A stretch of DNA of 11,452 nt from assembly GCA_016191985.1 (NCBI GenBank), contig JACPVB010000058.1, positions 1 through 11,452 of the forward strand, read 5' to 3'. Under the pieces are notes generated by a model. It was not told where the DNA came from and searched no databases. It saw only the letters and a program-made list of their open reading frames with translations. Shown here one piece after another: positions 5,517-11,452 of this stretch. The DNA comes from Chloroflexota bacterium (GTDB taxonomy: Bacteria; Chloroflexota; Anaerolineae; Anaerolineales; Villigracilaceae). The position numbers were made by a program, and so were the translations under genes. Numbering within the stretch: position 1 is the first letter of the stretch; each line of letters begins with the position of its first letter.

Positions 5517-6579
5517 TGAGAGCAATAACCGTGCCGTAGCCGGCATAGTTGGAAAGACTGCAACCCGACTGCTGGATCCAGCGGATAAAAATCGCATAGT
5601 TTCCCGGGGTGGACGGGGCGTTGAAAGTATGGGTATATGATCCACCCGTCTGCCCGGGATGGACGCCGGGAGAATTCTGATAATCGCAAGTTGATGCGGA
5701 AACCGTCTCAAGCCCGGCAATAATTTGCATTGCGCCGGTTGGGTTGCCAGGGTCACTCCACACCTGGTAGCTGTATGAAAATGTGAAAGCCTGTCCTGTG
5801 GATACGGTAAGCGTGGTCTGATTAACGCCATTAAGCAGGATGCTTGAAACCAGGCATCCATAGGTGGATGTATTGGGAGAGTTTTTGACGCAGGACCCAC
5901 TGGAAAGGCCCGGTGTATTGGTCGGTACGGGTGAACTGGTGGGTGTGTCCGATGGAAGAACGATGACAACCGCAGTCGGGACATCGGTGGGGGTCATAGT
6001 GACAGTGGTCGTAGGGGATGCCGTCAACGTGATGGAAGGGGTGGGCGTTTGCGTCTGAGTTTGAGTCAGGTTCAGGGTCTCGGTTGGTCCGGGAGTGTGC
6101 GTTTCAGTTGAGGTTGAAGTTTGGCTCGGTGCTTGAAGTGGTTCCTGGGTTTGCGTATGTGCCCAATCAGCGGGTGCGTTTTGGATGAATGCAACCTGAG
6201 TCTGTGTGCTGGCAATAGCTGCCAATGTCCCTTGTATCGACGACAAGGTTTGGGTAGGAGTTGGGACAGCAGTGGTTTGCTCAAACAGGCTCGCCAGCGC
6301 TCCTGCAGGATCGGGCTGGGATTCTTCGTCAGAATCAGAAACAGGCCGGGGCGGAATCTGAGGCGCGGACACTTCATCCAGGTATTGATTGAATGGTTCC
6401 AGCAATTCAGGCGGGACATTTTCCCCAATCACTTCCTGAAACGCTGTTGTGATCGGATTTTCAGGCAGGGCGCCAAAACCCGCTGTTGCAACCATGGTGG
6501 TGGTCAACGTGAAAGTGAAGAGCAGGTGAACAATAGACCTGCGTGCCCTGGGCCGGGCTGAGGAACGAGGGGGATTCAT
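5503..6579 (-). CDS. Secreted or membrane-anchored Thr/Pro-rich protein with C-terminal beta-type domain
   Basis: 358 residues from the ATG at 6577-6579; a TTG at 6603 in the same frame is less likely. Seen: a basic N-terminus (RPRARRS) followed by a hydrophobic stretch at about 15-38 (signal peptide or anchor), then an acidic segment at 65-95. Next is a long low-complexity Thr/Pro/Ser/Gln linker at about 103-228 rich in TPT and TQT. The C-terminal domain at about 229-358 is rich in beta-type residues and has four cysteines (C230, C242, C298, C340) that could form two disulfides. Thr/Pro linkers of this kind are common in exported Chloroflexota proteins and are probably exposed at the cell surface. 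I recognise a recurring 'PGxxPGxxGxxxxTFxAPSTPGxY' pattern in the last domain but no named family. It follows the MscS gene by 7 bp, so it is probably co-transcribed. Confidence 0.75.
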   Translation of the reverse strand: MNPPRSSARPRARRSIVHLLFTFTLTTTMVATAGFGALPENPITTAFQEVIGENVPPELLEPFNQYLDEVSAPQIPPRPVSDSDEESQPDPAGALASLFEQTTAVPTPTQTLSSIQGTLAAIASTQTQVAFIQNAPADWAHTQTQEPLQAPSQTSTSTETHTPGPTETLNLTQTQTQTPTPSITLTASPTTTVTMTPTDVPTAVVIVLPSDTPTSSPVPTNTPGLSSGSCVKNSPNTSTYGCLVSSILLNGVNQTTLTVSTGQAFTFSYSYQVWSDPGNPTGAMQIIAGLETVSASTCDYQNSPGVHPGQTGGSYTHTFNAPSTPGNYAIFIRWIQQSGCSLSNYAGYGTVIALITVQ

Positions 6580-6586
6580 CGCCTGT

Positions 6587-7348
6587 TTAGTCAATGGAGG
6601 CAAGTGAGAGGCCAGCCTCTTTGATCGTATTCGTTACACGTAGAAAGAGCCGGGTTTTTTCAGGGCTGTAATCCAATCGTTCCGTCACATAAACACGAAC
6701 TTCAATATTGAAATAGCCCGGTTCGCCCGACTCAACAGAGACAGACGGTCGATACGGGGTATCTACCATTTCGGGGGAGAAATGCTCGATGGCCTTCTCG
6801 ATCAAATCAATGGCGAGATTCAAATCCTCAGTTGACGGCAGGATGACGAGGGTGGAAATAAGGTGCCCCGGCGTGGCAGAGTAATTGACAATCGTGCCGG
6901 CCACCACATCCGAGTTGCGGATGTAAATCTGGTCGCCGAAGAGACCCTCCAACGTTGTTTGGGTTACCGAGATGGCACGCACCCTGCCCTCATGCCCTGC
7001 CACGGAAACAATATCCCCAATTTGATAAGGTCTTGAAAAAAACAGGCTCACGCCGGAAACCAGGTCGCCTGCCACTCGCTCCGAGCCGATTGCGAAGGCC
7101 GCCGTGAGTACTGTAACAAGGACGACAACGAGTCCCGCTGCGCCCGCAGTATCGAGAATGAGTTTGATGGTCCAGAACACAATGCCGAGCGCAACCAGGT
7201 TTCCGATAAACCGGCTCCAGCCAGGACCCATGAGACGGGAAAATAATCGCGTCAGAATCTGGGAGCTGATAAAAGCCAGGAAAAAACCGCCCGCGCCAAT
7301 GAGCAAAACGTTCAGGTACGGTTTGAGAGATTCAAATATCCCGTCCAT
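6587..7348 (-). CDS. MscS-family mechanosensitive ion channel
   Basis: 253 residues. Seen: hydrophobic helices at about 10-32, 46-66 and 70-101. The last is the pore-lining helix with the small-residue pattern and the 'SGVSLFFSRPYQIGDIVSV' junction (99-117) typical of MscS channels. A beta domain (to about 165, ending VNYS) and an alpha/beta C-terminal domain follow. MscS channels open under membrane tension to release solutes on hypo-osmotic shock; some family members have other triggers. The size is close to E. coli MscS (286). The start is supported by AAGGAGA about 10 bases upstream. First gene of a probable two-gene unit with the secreted Thr/Pro-rich protein. Confidence 0.92.
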   Translation of the reverse strand: MDGIFESLKPYLNVLLIGAGGFFLAFISSQILTRLFSRLMGPGWSRFIGNLVALGIVFWTIKLILDTAGAAGLVVVLVTVLTAAFAIGSERVAGDLVSGVSLFFSRPYQIGDIVSVAGHEGRVRAISVTQTTLEGLFGDQIYIRNSDVVAGTIVNYSATPGHLISTLVILPSTEDLNLAIDLIEKAIEHFSPEMVDTPYRPSVSVESGEPGYFNIEVRVYVTERLDYSPEKTRLFLRVTNTIKEAGLSLASID

Positions 7349-7372
7349 AAAAATAATTCTCCTTCAAAAAGT

Positions 7373-7401
7373 TTAGCAATTTATAAGACGAGCGATATAA
7401 T
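7373..7401 (+). promoter_or_regulatory. Sigma-70-like promoter of the trans-sulfuration enzyme gene
   Basis: A perfect -10 TATAAT at 7396-7401 with TTAGCA (four of six) at 7373-7378 and a 17-bp spacer. Transcription would start near 7408, giving a leader of about 48 nt. Confidence 0.6.
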
Positions 7402-7428
7402 CAGAGACCTTCCAAAAATATTTCGGCA

Positions 7429-7437
7429 ATTATAACA
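7429..7437 (-). promoter_or_regulatory. Extended -10 promoter for the mscS unit
   Basis: On the minus strand TGTTATAAT is a perfect extended -10 (TG-N-TATAAT). No good -35 is present, which extended -10 promoters can do without. A start near 7422 would give a leader of about 74 nt and would overlap the divergent plus-strand transcript by roughly 15 nt. Confidence 0.45.
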
Positions 7438-7455
7438 AAGGCATGAGGAGATTGA

Positions 7456-8592
7456 ATGAAATTTGAAACTTTAGCCATTCACGCAGGACAGGAGCCCGAC
7501 CCCAACAACGGCGCGGTGATGACGCCCGTTTATCTCACATCCACCTACATGCAGGATGGAATCGGCAGGCCGCGTCAGGGGTATGAATATTCGCGCACGC
7601 TAAACCCAACCCGCAAAGCATTGCAGGATTGTTTGGCAGAGTTGGAAAGTGGAAAGTGGGGACTGGCTTTTGCTTCGGGTATGGCTGCGACAGATACGGT
7701 TTTACGGTTGCTTTCACAAGGCGATCATGTCGTTGCGGGGAATGATGTGTACGGCGGCACGTTCCGTCTCTTTGACAAAATTCTCCGCCGCTTCGGTCTG
7801 GACTTTACATTTGCTGACACAACCGACCCAGAGAATCTAGCTGAGGCATTAACCCCGTCCACACGAATTGTGTGGTTGGAAACTCCCACGAATCCGTTAT
7901 TGGCGGTTTCAGATATTCGCGCAGTTTCTCAAATCGTGAAGAGTCACCCAAACAAGCCCTTACTCGTTGTGGATAATACTTTCGCCACACCCTATCTTCA
8001 ACGTCCGCTGGAATTAGGCGCGGACCTGGTTGTCCATTCGATGACAAAATATCTCGGTGGACATTCGGATGTGGTTGGCGGCGCAATTGTCGGTAAAGAT
8101 AAAGAACTCGGCGAGAAGCTGGCTTATTTACAAAATGCCATCGGCGGGATTCAAGGCCCGATGGATTCGTTCCTTGTTTTGCGTGGAATCAAAACCCTCC
8201 CCATCCGCATGGACAGGCACGCGCAGAACGCGGAGAAGATCGTGGCATTTTTGGAAAAGCAGAAAAATGTCCAACGGCTGATCTACCCGTTTCACGAGAG
8301 CCATCCCCAGTTCCAGATAGCGAAGCGACAAATGAAAAATGGCGGAGGAATGATCTCGTTCGTGATGAAGGCTGGGAGGGAAGCGGCCGTCAAAGTCGCG
8401 GAATCCACAAAACTATTTACACTGGCGGAATCGCTCGGCGGTGTTGAATCGTTAATCGAAGTCCCCGCAGCGATGACACACCTTTCCACACAAGGCTCAA
8501 AGCTGGAAGTTGACCCCGGACTGGTGAGACTTTCAGTTGGCATCGAAAACGTGGATGATTTGATCGCCGACCTCGAACAGGCATTGAGATAA
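7456..8592 (+). CDS. Trans-sulfuration PLP enzyme (cystathionine gamma-synthase/gamma-lyase family)
   Basis: 378 residues, the usual length for the Cys/Met metabolism PLP family. Seen: the PLP phosphate-binding YEYSR at 43-47, stacking Tyr99 in DVYGGT, Asp173 in VVDNTFATP, and the PLP lysine Lys198 in HSMTKYLGGHSD. Near the C-terminus are the family's SLGGVESL (about 324-331) and VRLSVGIE (about 357-364). Members make or split cystathionine (MetB, MetC, CGL) or use O-acyl-homoserine directly. The exact reaction cannot be fixed by eye; gamma-synthase or gamma-lyase fits best. GAGGAG lies 5 bases before the start. Monocistronic: its own promoter lies upstream and a strong terminator follows. 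Cytoplasmic, in methionine/cysteine interconversion. Confidence 0.92.
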   Translation: MKFETLAIHAGQEPDPNNGAVMTPVYLTSTYMQDGIGRPRQGYEYSRTLNPTRKALQDCLAELESGKWGLAFASGMAATDTVLRLLSQGDHVVAGNDVYGGTFRLFDKILRRFGLDFTFADTTDPENLAEALTPSTRIVWLETPTNPLLAVSDIRAVSQIVKSHPNKPLLVVDNTFATPYLQRPLELGADLVVHSMTKYLGGHSDVVGGAIVGKDKELGEKLAYLQNAIGGIQGPMDSFLVLRGIKTLPIRMDRHAQNAEKIVAFLEKQKNVQRLIYPFHESHPQFQIAKRQMKNGGGMISFVMKAGREAAVKVAESTKLFTLAESLGGVESLIEVPAAMTHLSTQGSKLEVDPGLVRLSVGIENVDDLIADLEQALR

Positions 8593-8595
8593 ACG

Positions 8596-8628
8596 AAGAC
8601 CTCCCGATTGGGAGGTCTTTTACTTTTG
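8596..8628 (+). terminator. Strong Rho-independent terminator after the PLP enzyme gene
   Basis: A 10-bp perfect stem AAGACCTCCC (8596-8605) / GGGAGGTCTT (8610-8619) with loop GATT, followed by TTACTTTTG. The stop codon of the convergent phosphatase gene (8620-8622) falls in its T tract. The hairpin may thus serve both directions, though the minus-strand T run (CGTTT) is poorer. Confidence 0.88.
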
Positions 8629-9900
8629 TGTTTCGGATTTTCTCAAACGTATCGTGGATACATCGCTGGCAGTGTTGACGGCCACCAGCGTAACATCGTC
8701 ATCCTGCTTGGAGCCATCCTGATATTTTTTCAACGTCTCCAGCAAATTATCGCAAACTTGCTGGGCATTGAAATTTGCAAAGCCGCTTAATACCTCTTTG
8801 ATGCGCTCCAGGCCAAACGCTTCGCCTTTGGGGTCGCGGCAATCCGTCATGCCGTCGGTATACAAAAGCAGGGTATCGCCGGGAGCAAGCACAACGCTTC
8901 GTTCATCGAGTGTGATCTCATCCCAAAGACCAAGCGCCATACCGGGGCTGTGAGGGATTCGTTCCACACTGCCATCGAGATGCAGCAGCAAGGGCGGTTC
9001 ATGACCCGCGCGCGCAAATGAAAATTCGCGAGTCTTCAAATCCAATATTCCGTAAAGAACGGTGACAAATTGCGTGGATTTTTGCAGGCGGGTGATGTGG
9101 CTGTTAACCAGCCGAAGCGCATCGCCTGCTGTCAAGCCAATATCCGCTTCGGCCATGATGAGCGCATGGGCGCGCGCCATGAACAAGGCGGAGGGCACGC
9201 CTTTGTCGGCCACGTCACCGATCAACACGCCAACCCGTCCATCTTTAAGCGTGAAGACATCGTAAAAATCGCCGCCCACCTGGCGCGCGGGAAGAATGCG
9301 CGCGCCAAAACCAAACTCGGGAAAATCGGGCAGGACATCGGGCAGGATGCTTAACTGAATATCTGCGGCAACTTGCAGTTCGCGTTCGAGGCGTTCCTTT
9401 TCGATCAGCTGCGCCTGCGCGGCTTTCAATTCATCGTATGCCGTTTGCAATTGACGGTTCTTTTCGGTCAGGTCGCGGAAGGTGGCTGTGTTGGTCGCAT
9501 CCAGGCGTTGACTTAACACTCGCACCATCGAGATCGCAAGCTCGGGGTGTTTCTTTGTAATATCCATGAATTGGGTGCGGCTCATCGAAAGCAGTGTGGA
9601 TTTTCCCCTCGCGCGCACGCTGGCGGTGCGATGCCCGCCCGGCATGAGCAGGCTCATTTCGCCAAGGTATTCGCCTTCGTATAACACGTTGAGCAAAAGC
9701 TCCTCCGGCGTTTCCTCCGCCATCAGCACTTCCAGCACCCCGCTTAAGACAACAAAGAAATGCTCACCGGGGTCGCCCTCGCGGAACAGGATCTCACGGT
9801 CATCCAACTCCCGCACATCCAGGGCGGAGATGATCTCATCCAATTCGCCAACAGGCAGGCCAGCAAACAAAGGGATTTTCGAAAGCAAATTCAGACTCAT
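8620..9900 (-). CDS. cNMP-binding domain / SpoIIE-type PP2C serine phosphatase
   Basis: 426 residues in three parts. (a) A cyclic-nucleotide-binding domain at about 1-125, with the phosphate-binding cassette GEMSLLMPGGHRTASVRA at 80-97 that keeps the Glu81 and Arg91-Thr92 expected for ligand binding. (b) A charged coiled-coil at about 138-180. (c) A SpoIIE/RsbU-type PP2C domain at about 185-410 with metal motifs GGDFYD (209-214), IGDVADKG (227-234), TDG (348-350) and DDD (400-402). Such phosphatases dephosphorylate STAS-type anti-sigma antagonists in partner-switching pathways, here presumably controlled by a cyclic nucleotide. No membrane segment is seen. The start at 9900 lacks a Shine-Dalgarno and lies 9 bp after the deoxynucleoside kinase stop, suggesting one transcript with coupled translation. 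No kinase or classical STAS partner is adjacent, although a SpoIIAA-like protein lies about 1.1 kb away. Confidence 0.92.
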   Translation of the reverse strand: MSLNLLSKIPLFAGLPVGELDEIISALDVRELDDREILFREGDPGEHFFVVLSGVLEVLMAEETPEELLLNVLYEGEYLGEMSLLMPGGHRTASVRARGKSTLLSMSRTQFMDITKKHPELAISMVRVLSQRLDATNTATFRDLTEKNRQLQTAYDELKAAQAQLIEKERLERELQVAADIQLSILPDVLPDFPEFGFGARILPARQVGGDFYDVFTLKDGRVGVLIGDVADKGVPSALFMARAHALIMAEADIGLTAGDALRLVNSHITRLQKSTQFVTVLYGILDLKTREFSFARAGHEPPLLLHLDGSVERIPHSPGMALGLWDEITLDERSVVLAPGDTLLLYTDGMTDCRDPKGEAFGLERIKEVLSGFANFNAQQVCDNLLETLKKYQDGSKQDDDVTLVAVNTASDVSTIRLRKSETQK

Positions 9901-9909
9901 ATCAATAAA

Positions 9910-10554
9910 TTATTTTCTGCTCAAATCCATGACTTCTTTACCAGCAAGTTTATCCTGGATGCGCTGCGCCACCAGGTCGAGATGACTCGGATGATTTACA
10001 TAGTCATGGTCATCTGTCTGGATGGTCAGAACAGGACAAAGGTCGAATGAACCGAGCCATTCATCGTAAAAGGTATCCAACAGGGACAGATACTCAGGCG
10101 TGATGCCGGTCTCCATATTGCGCGCACGTTTGCGGATGCGATCCATCAGAACCGATACTGGCGCTTTTAAATAGATCAGTAAATCCGGACGCGGCAGTCC
10201 ATTCACCACAACGTCGAACAACCTTCGATAGGCGAGGTAATCGCGTTCGCCCAAATTTCCCATGTGATGCAGGGCGCGCGCAAAAATGTGCGCGTCTTCG
10301 TAAATGCTTCGATCCAGAATGGCAGAACGCGAATCGCGGGACGCCTCTAAATATTGATCGGCACGGTGGCCCAAAAAGAAGATCTGCAAATGAAAAGACC
10401 AGGCGTGCATATCCCCATAAAAATCGGAAAGGTATGGGTTATCCGATACCGACTCATACCCCGTCCACCAACCCAGGCGCACACCGATCCGTTCGGTTAA
10501 CGTTGTCTTGCCTGCGCCGATATTTCCTGCCACCAAAACCAAATGCTTCGCCAT
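9910..10554 (-). CDS. Deoxynucleoside kinase (dAK/dGK-like)
   Basis: 214 residues from the ATG at 10552-10554. Seen: P-loop GNIGAGKTT at 10-18, Glu34 in YESV, the DRS motif at 81-83 (DRSIYED), and the arginine-rich lid RIRKRARNME at 139-148. This is the pattern of Bacillus-type deoxyadenosine/deoxyguanosine kinases, which phosphorylate salvaged deoxynucleosides with ATP in the cytoplasm. Which base is preferred cannot be read off. Two in-frame upstream ATGs exist (to 10614). I chose 10554 because the sequence before MAKHLVLVAG is not family-like and because the probable promoter overlaps it. There is no Shine-Dalgarno, so it may be read from a near-leaderless mRNA. It leads a two-gene unit with the cNMP/PP2C phosphatase. 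Confidence 0.88.
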   Translation of the reverse strand: MAKHLVLVAGNIGAGKTTLTERIGVRLGWWTGYESVSDNPYLSDFYGDMHAWSFHLQIFFLGHRADQYLEASRDSRSAILDRSIYEDAHIFARALHHMGNLGERDYLAYRRLFDVVVNGLPRPDLLIYLKAPVSVLMDRIRKRARNMETGITPEYLSLLDTFYDEWLGSFDLCPVLTIQTDDHDYVNHPSHLDLVAQRIQDKLAGKEVMDLSRK

Positions 10555-10565
10555 AATTGATTCGT

Positions 10566-10574
10566 ATTTTATCA
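10566..10574 (-). promoter_or_regulatory. Extended -10 promoter of the kinase/phosphatase unit
   Basis: On the minus strand TGATAAAAT (TG-N-TAAAAT), identical to the element before the ABC-F leader. A start near 10559 would leave only about 5 nt before the kinase ATG, which fits the missing Shine-Dalgarno. Overlaps the -35 of the divergent promoter. Confidence 0.5.
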
Positions 10575-10597
10575 TGGTAGCGCATTGCAGGTATAAT
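10569..10597 (+). promoter_or_regulatory. Sigma-70-like promoter of the membrane protein/SpoIIAA-like unit
   Basis: A perfect -10 TATAAT at 10592-10597 and TTATCA (four of six) at 10569-10574 with a 17-bp spacer. Start near 10604. The -35 shares bases with the minus-strand -10, so the two promoters probably exclude each other. Confidence 0.6.
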
Positions 10598-10618
10598 CTG
10601 CGATGGAGACCCACAACA

Positions 10619-11023
10619 ATGAAAATTCACAACGCAGCAGGCTGGACCATCTTCATTTTCGGAATCCTCGCGTTTCTGCTTGGACTTGCAGGCCTGATCC
10701 GCCCCGAAATCCTTTTATCCATCCTGGGCTTTGAAGTGATCGAACGCACGCAACGCGCCGCGGGTGATTACACCATCGTTTTCATAACGACATCTTCGAT
10801 GGCTTCCTTCAACATCGGCATTTATTACATGCTCGCCGCCCTGAACGATGTAAAAATCTTTTATCGCTGGACCGTTCCATTCCGCACCATGACCTTCCTT
10901 GTATTTACAACCCTCGTCATTGTCGGGCTTGCCCCGCAAAAATTCCTGGGAGTGGGTATTTGGGAACTTGTCGGCGCAATCTCCACAGGCATTGTGCTCT
11001 ACACCGCAAACCAAAAGAAATAG
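10619..11023 (+). CDS. Small four-helix membrane protein, function unknown
   Basis: 134 residues from the ATG at 10619, with GGAGA (10605-10609) upstream at slightly long spacing. The open frame reaches back to 10508 but crosses the promoter. Seen: four hydrophobic helices at about 9-27, 49-74, 89-105 and 112-130, with short loops and no catalytic motif. A positively charged tail (NQKK) and loop arginines suggest both ends lie inside the cell. I do not recognise the family. It is followed 12 bp later by the SpoIIAA-like gene, so the two are probably co-transcribed and may work together. Confidence 0.75.
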   Translation: MKIHNAAGWTIFIFGILAFLLGLAGLIRPEILLSILGFEVIERTQRAAGDYTIVFITTSSMASFNIGIYYMLAALNDVKIFYRWTVPFRTMTFLVFTTLVIVGLAPQKFLGVGIWELVGAISTGIVLYTANQKK

Positions 11024-11035
11024 ACGGAGGCAGCC

Positions 11036-11398
11036 ATGAAATCCAAATGGATTGAACACAACGGAAAACAAATCTTTTATCAGGATTTTTCCAATAATTT
11101 CTTCAACGAAAATAACATCATCGAAGAGTTGAAGGAAGTCCAAAACATCGTCCTTAGCCAACCTGCGAATTCCGTGCTTGTGTTATCGAATTTTTCCAAC
11201 ACCGAAATCACCTCCAACCTCATGCCGATCCTCAACGAGGCATCCAAAACAACCAAACTCCATGTCTACAAGACAGCCGTGCTCGGCATCACGGGAGTCA
11301 AGCGCACGCTTGGCGACCTGCTTTCCAGAATCACCGGCCAACCGCTTATGTATTTCAACACCGAGCTTGAAGCAAAAGAATGGCTGACAAAAGATTAA
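11036..11398 (+). CDS. SpoIIAA-like (STAS/SEC14-type) protein
   Basis: 120 residues with GGAGG 5 bases before the ATG. Seen: a strand-rich N-terminal half, the segment NSVLVLSNFSNTEI at about 45-58, a helix, then KTAVLGITGVKRTL at 79-92 and a C-terminal FNTELEAKEWL at 107-117. This spacing resembles the small SpoIIAA-like/STAS-SEC14 proteins known from many bacteria, whose ligands are mostly unknown. The classical 'DSSGLG' phosphorylation loop of anti-sigma antagonists is absent, so ordinary partner switching is not indicated. Cytoplasmic; no signal peptide. It follows the four-helix membrane protein gene by 12 bp. Confidence 0.75.
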   Translation: MKSKWIEHNGKQIFYQDFSNNFFNENNIIEELKEVQNIVLSQPANSVLVLSNFSNTEITSNLMPILNEASKTTKLHVYKTAVLGITGVKRTLGDLLSRITGQPLMYFNTELEAKEWLTKD

Positions 11399-11437
11399 CC
11401 CCAAAATAAGGGGAAACAAAAGTTGTATACTTAACGA

Positions 11438-11452
11438 ATGAAAACGAGAATC
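11438..11452 (+). CDS. Possible start of a further gene, cut by the right edge
   Basis: An ATG followed by AAA ACG AGA ATC (MKTRI) runs off the window. There is no Shine-Dalgarno, but TATACT at 11426-11431 lies 6 nt before the ATG, which would suit a leaderless transcript. Only five codons are visible, so this is tentative. Confidence 0.35.

Noticed and set aside
5199..5984. 261-residue minus-strand open frame across the GNAT and secreted-protein genes
   Set aside because: Antisense to the GNAT gene and out of frame with the secreted protein; composition is Pro/Arg/His-rich shadow sequence.
11399..11414. CCCC-AAAATAA-GGGG inverted repeat after the SpoIIAA-like gene, considered as a terminator
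   Set aside because: Only a 4-bp stem with a 7-nt loop and followed by A-rich, not T-rich, sequence; too weak to call.
1..11452. Mobile element or genomic island
   Set aside because: No transposase, integrase, tRNA att site, phage gene or long terminal repeats; most genes are household or signalling families with matching style.

Overview
The window looks like chromosomal DNA from a Chloroflexota bacterium, probably of the Anaerolineae. This is inferred from protein style and gene content: a Thr/Pro-rich ('TPT') secreted protein, a YIP1 membrane protein next to a LolD/MacB-type ATPase, and a cNMP-sensing SpoIIE-type phosphatase. No rRNA or marker gene is present to prove it. I saw no tRNA, CRISPR array, insertion sequence, integrase or pseudogene.

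Layout, left to right. (1) Minus strand, 1-1121: the start of an ABC-exporter ATPase (cut by the left edge) preceded by a YIP1-family membrane protein, 4 bp apart. (2) 1122-1469: a gene-free stretch with a REP-like repeat and a terminator facing the next gene. (3) Minus strand, 1470-2312: a PIG-L/LmbE zinc deacetylase. (4) Plus strand, 2365-5516: an ABC-F ATPase with an elaborate leader, an AadA-like nucleotidyltransferase and a GNAT acetyltransferase. The last two overlap by 4 bp. Together these three resemble an intrinsic antibiotic-response cluster. (5) Minus strand, 5503-7348: an MscS channel followed 7 bp later by a secreted Thr/Pro-rich protein. (6) Plus strand, 7456-8592: a trans-sulfuration PLP enzyme (MetB/MetC family) ending in a strong terminator. 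(7) Minus strand, 8620-10554: a deoxynucleoside kinase followed by a cNMP-binding/PP2C phosphatase. (8) Plus strand, 10619-11398: a small four-helix membrane protein and a SpoIIAA-like (STAS/SEC14) protein, then the first codons of another gene at the right edge.

The most interesting signal is the leader of the ABC-F gene. It has an extended -10 promoter, a strong ribosome binding site and a five-codon reading frame (MTDTL), then a Rho-independent terminator only 22 bp before the ABC-F start. An upstream segment exactly complements one arm of that terminator, and the end of the small frame exactly complements the region around the ABC-F ribosome binding site. This is the layout of ribosome-mediated attenuation, as known for resistance-type ABC-F genes. 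The function here is inferred from the sequence only.

Other points worth checking: two divergent intergenic regions with overlapping opposed promoters, genes that may be leaderless, REP-like palindromes in two intergenic regions, and a possible link between the PP2C phosphatase and the nearby SpoIIAA-like protein.
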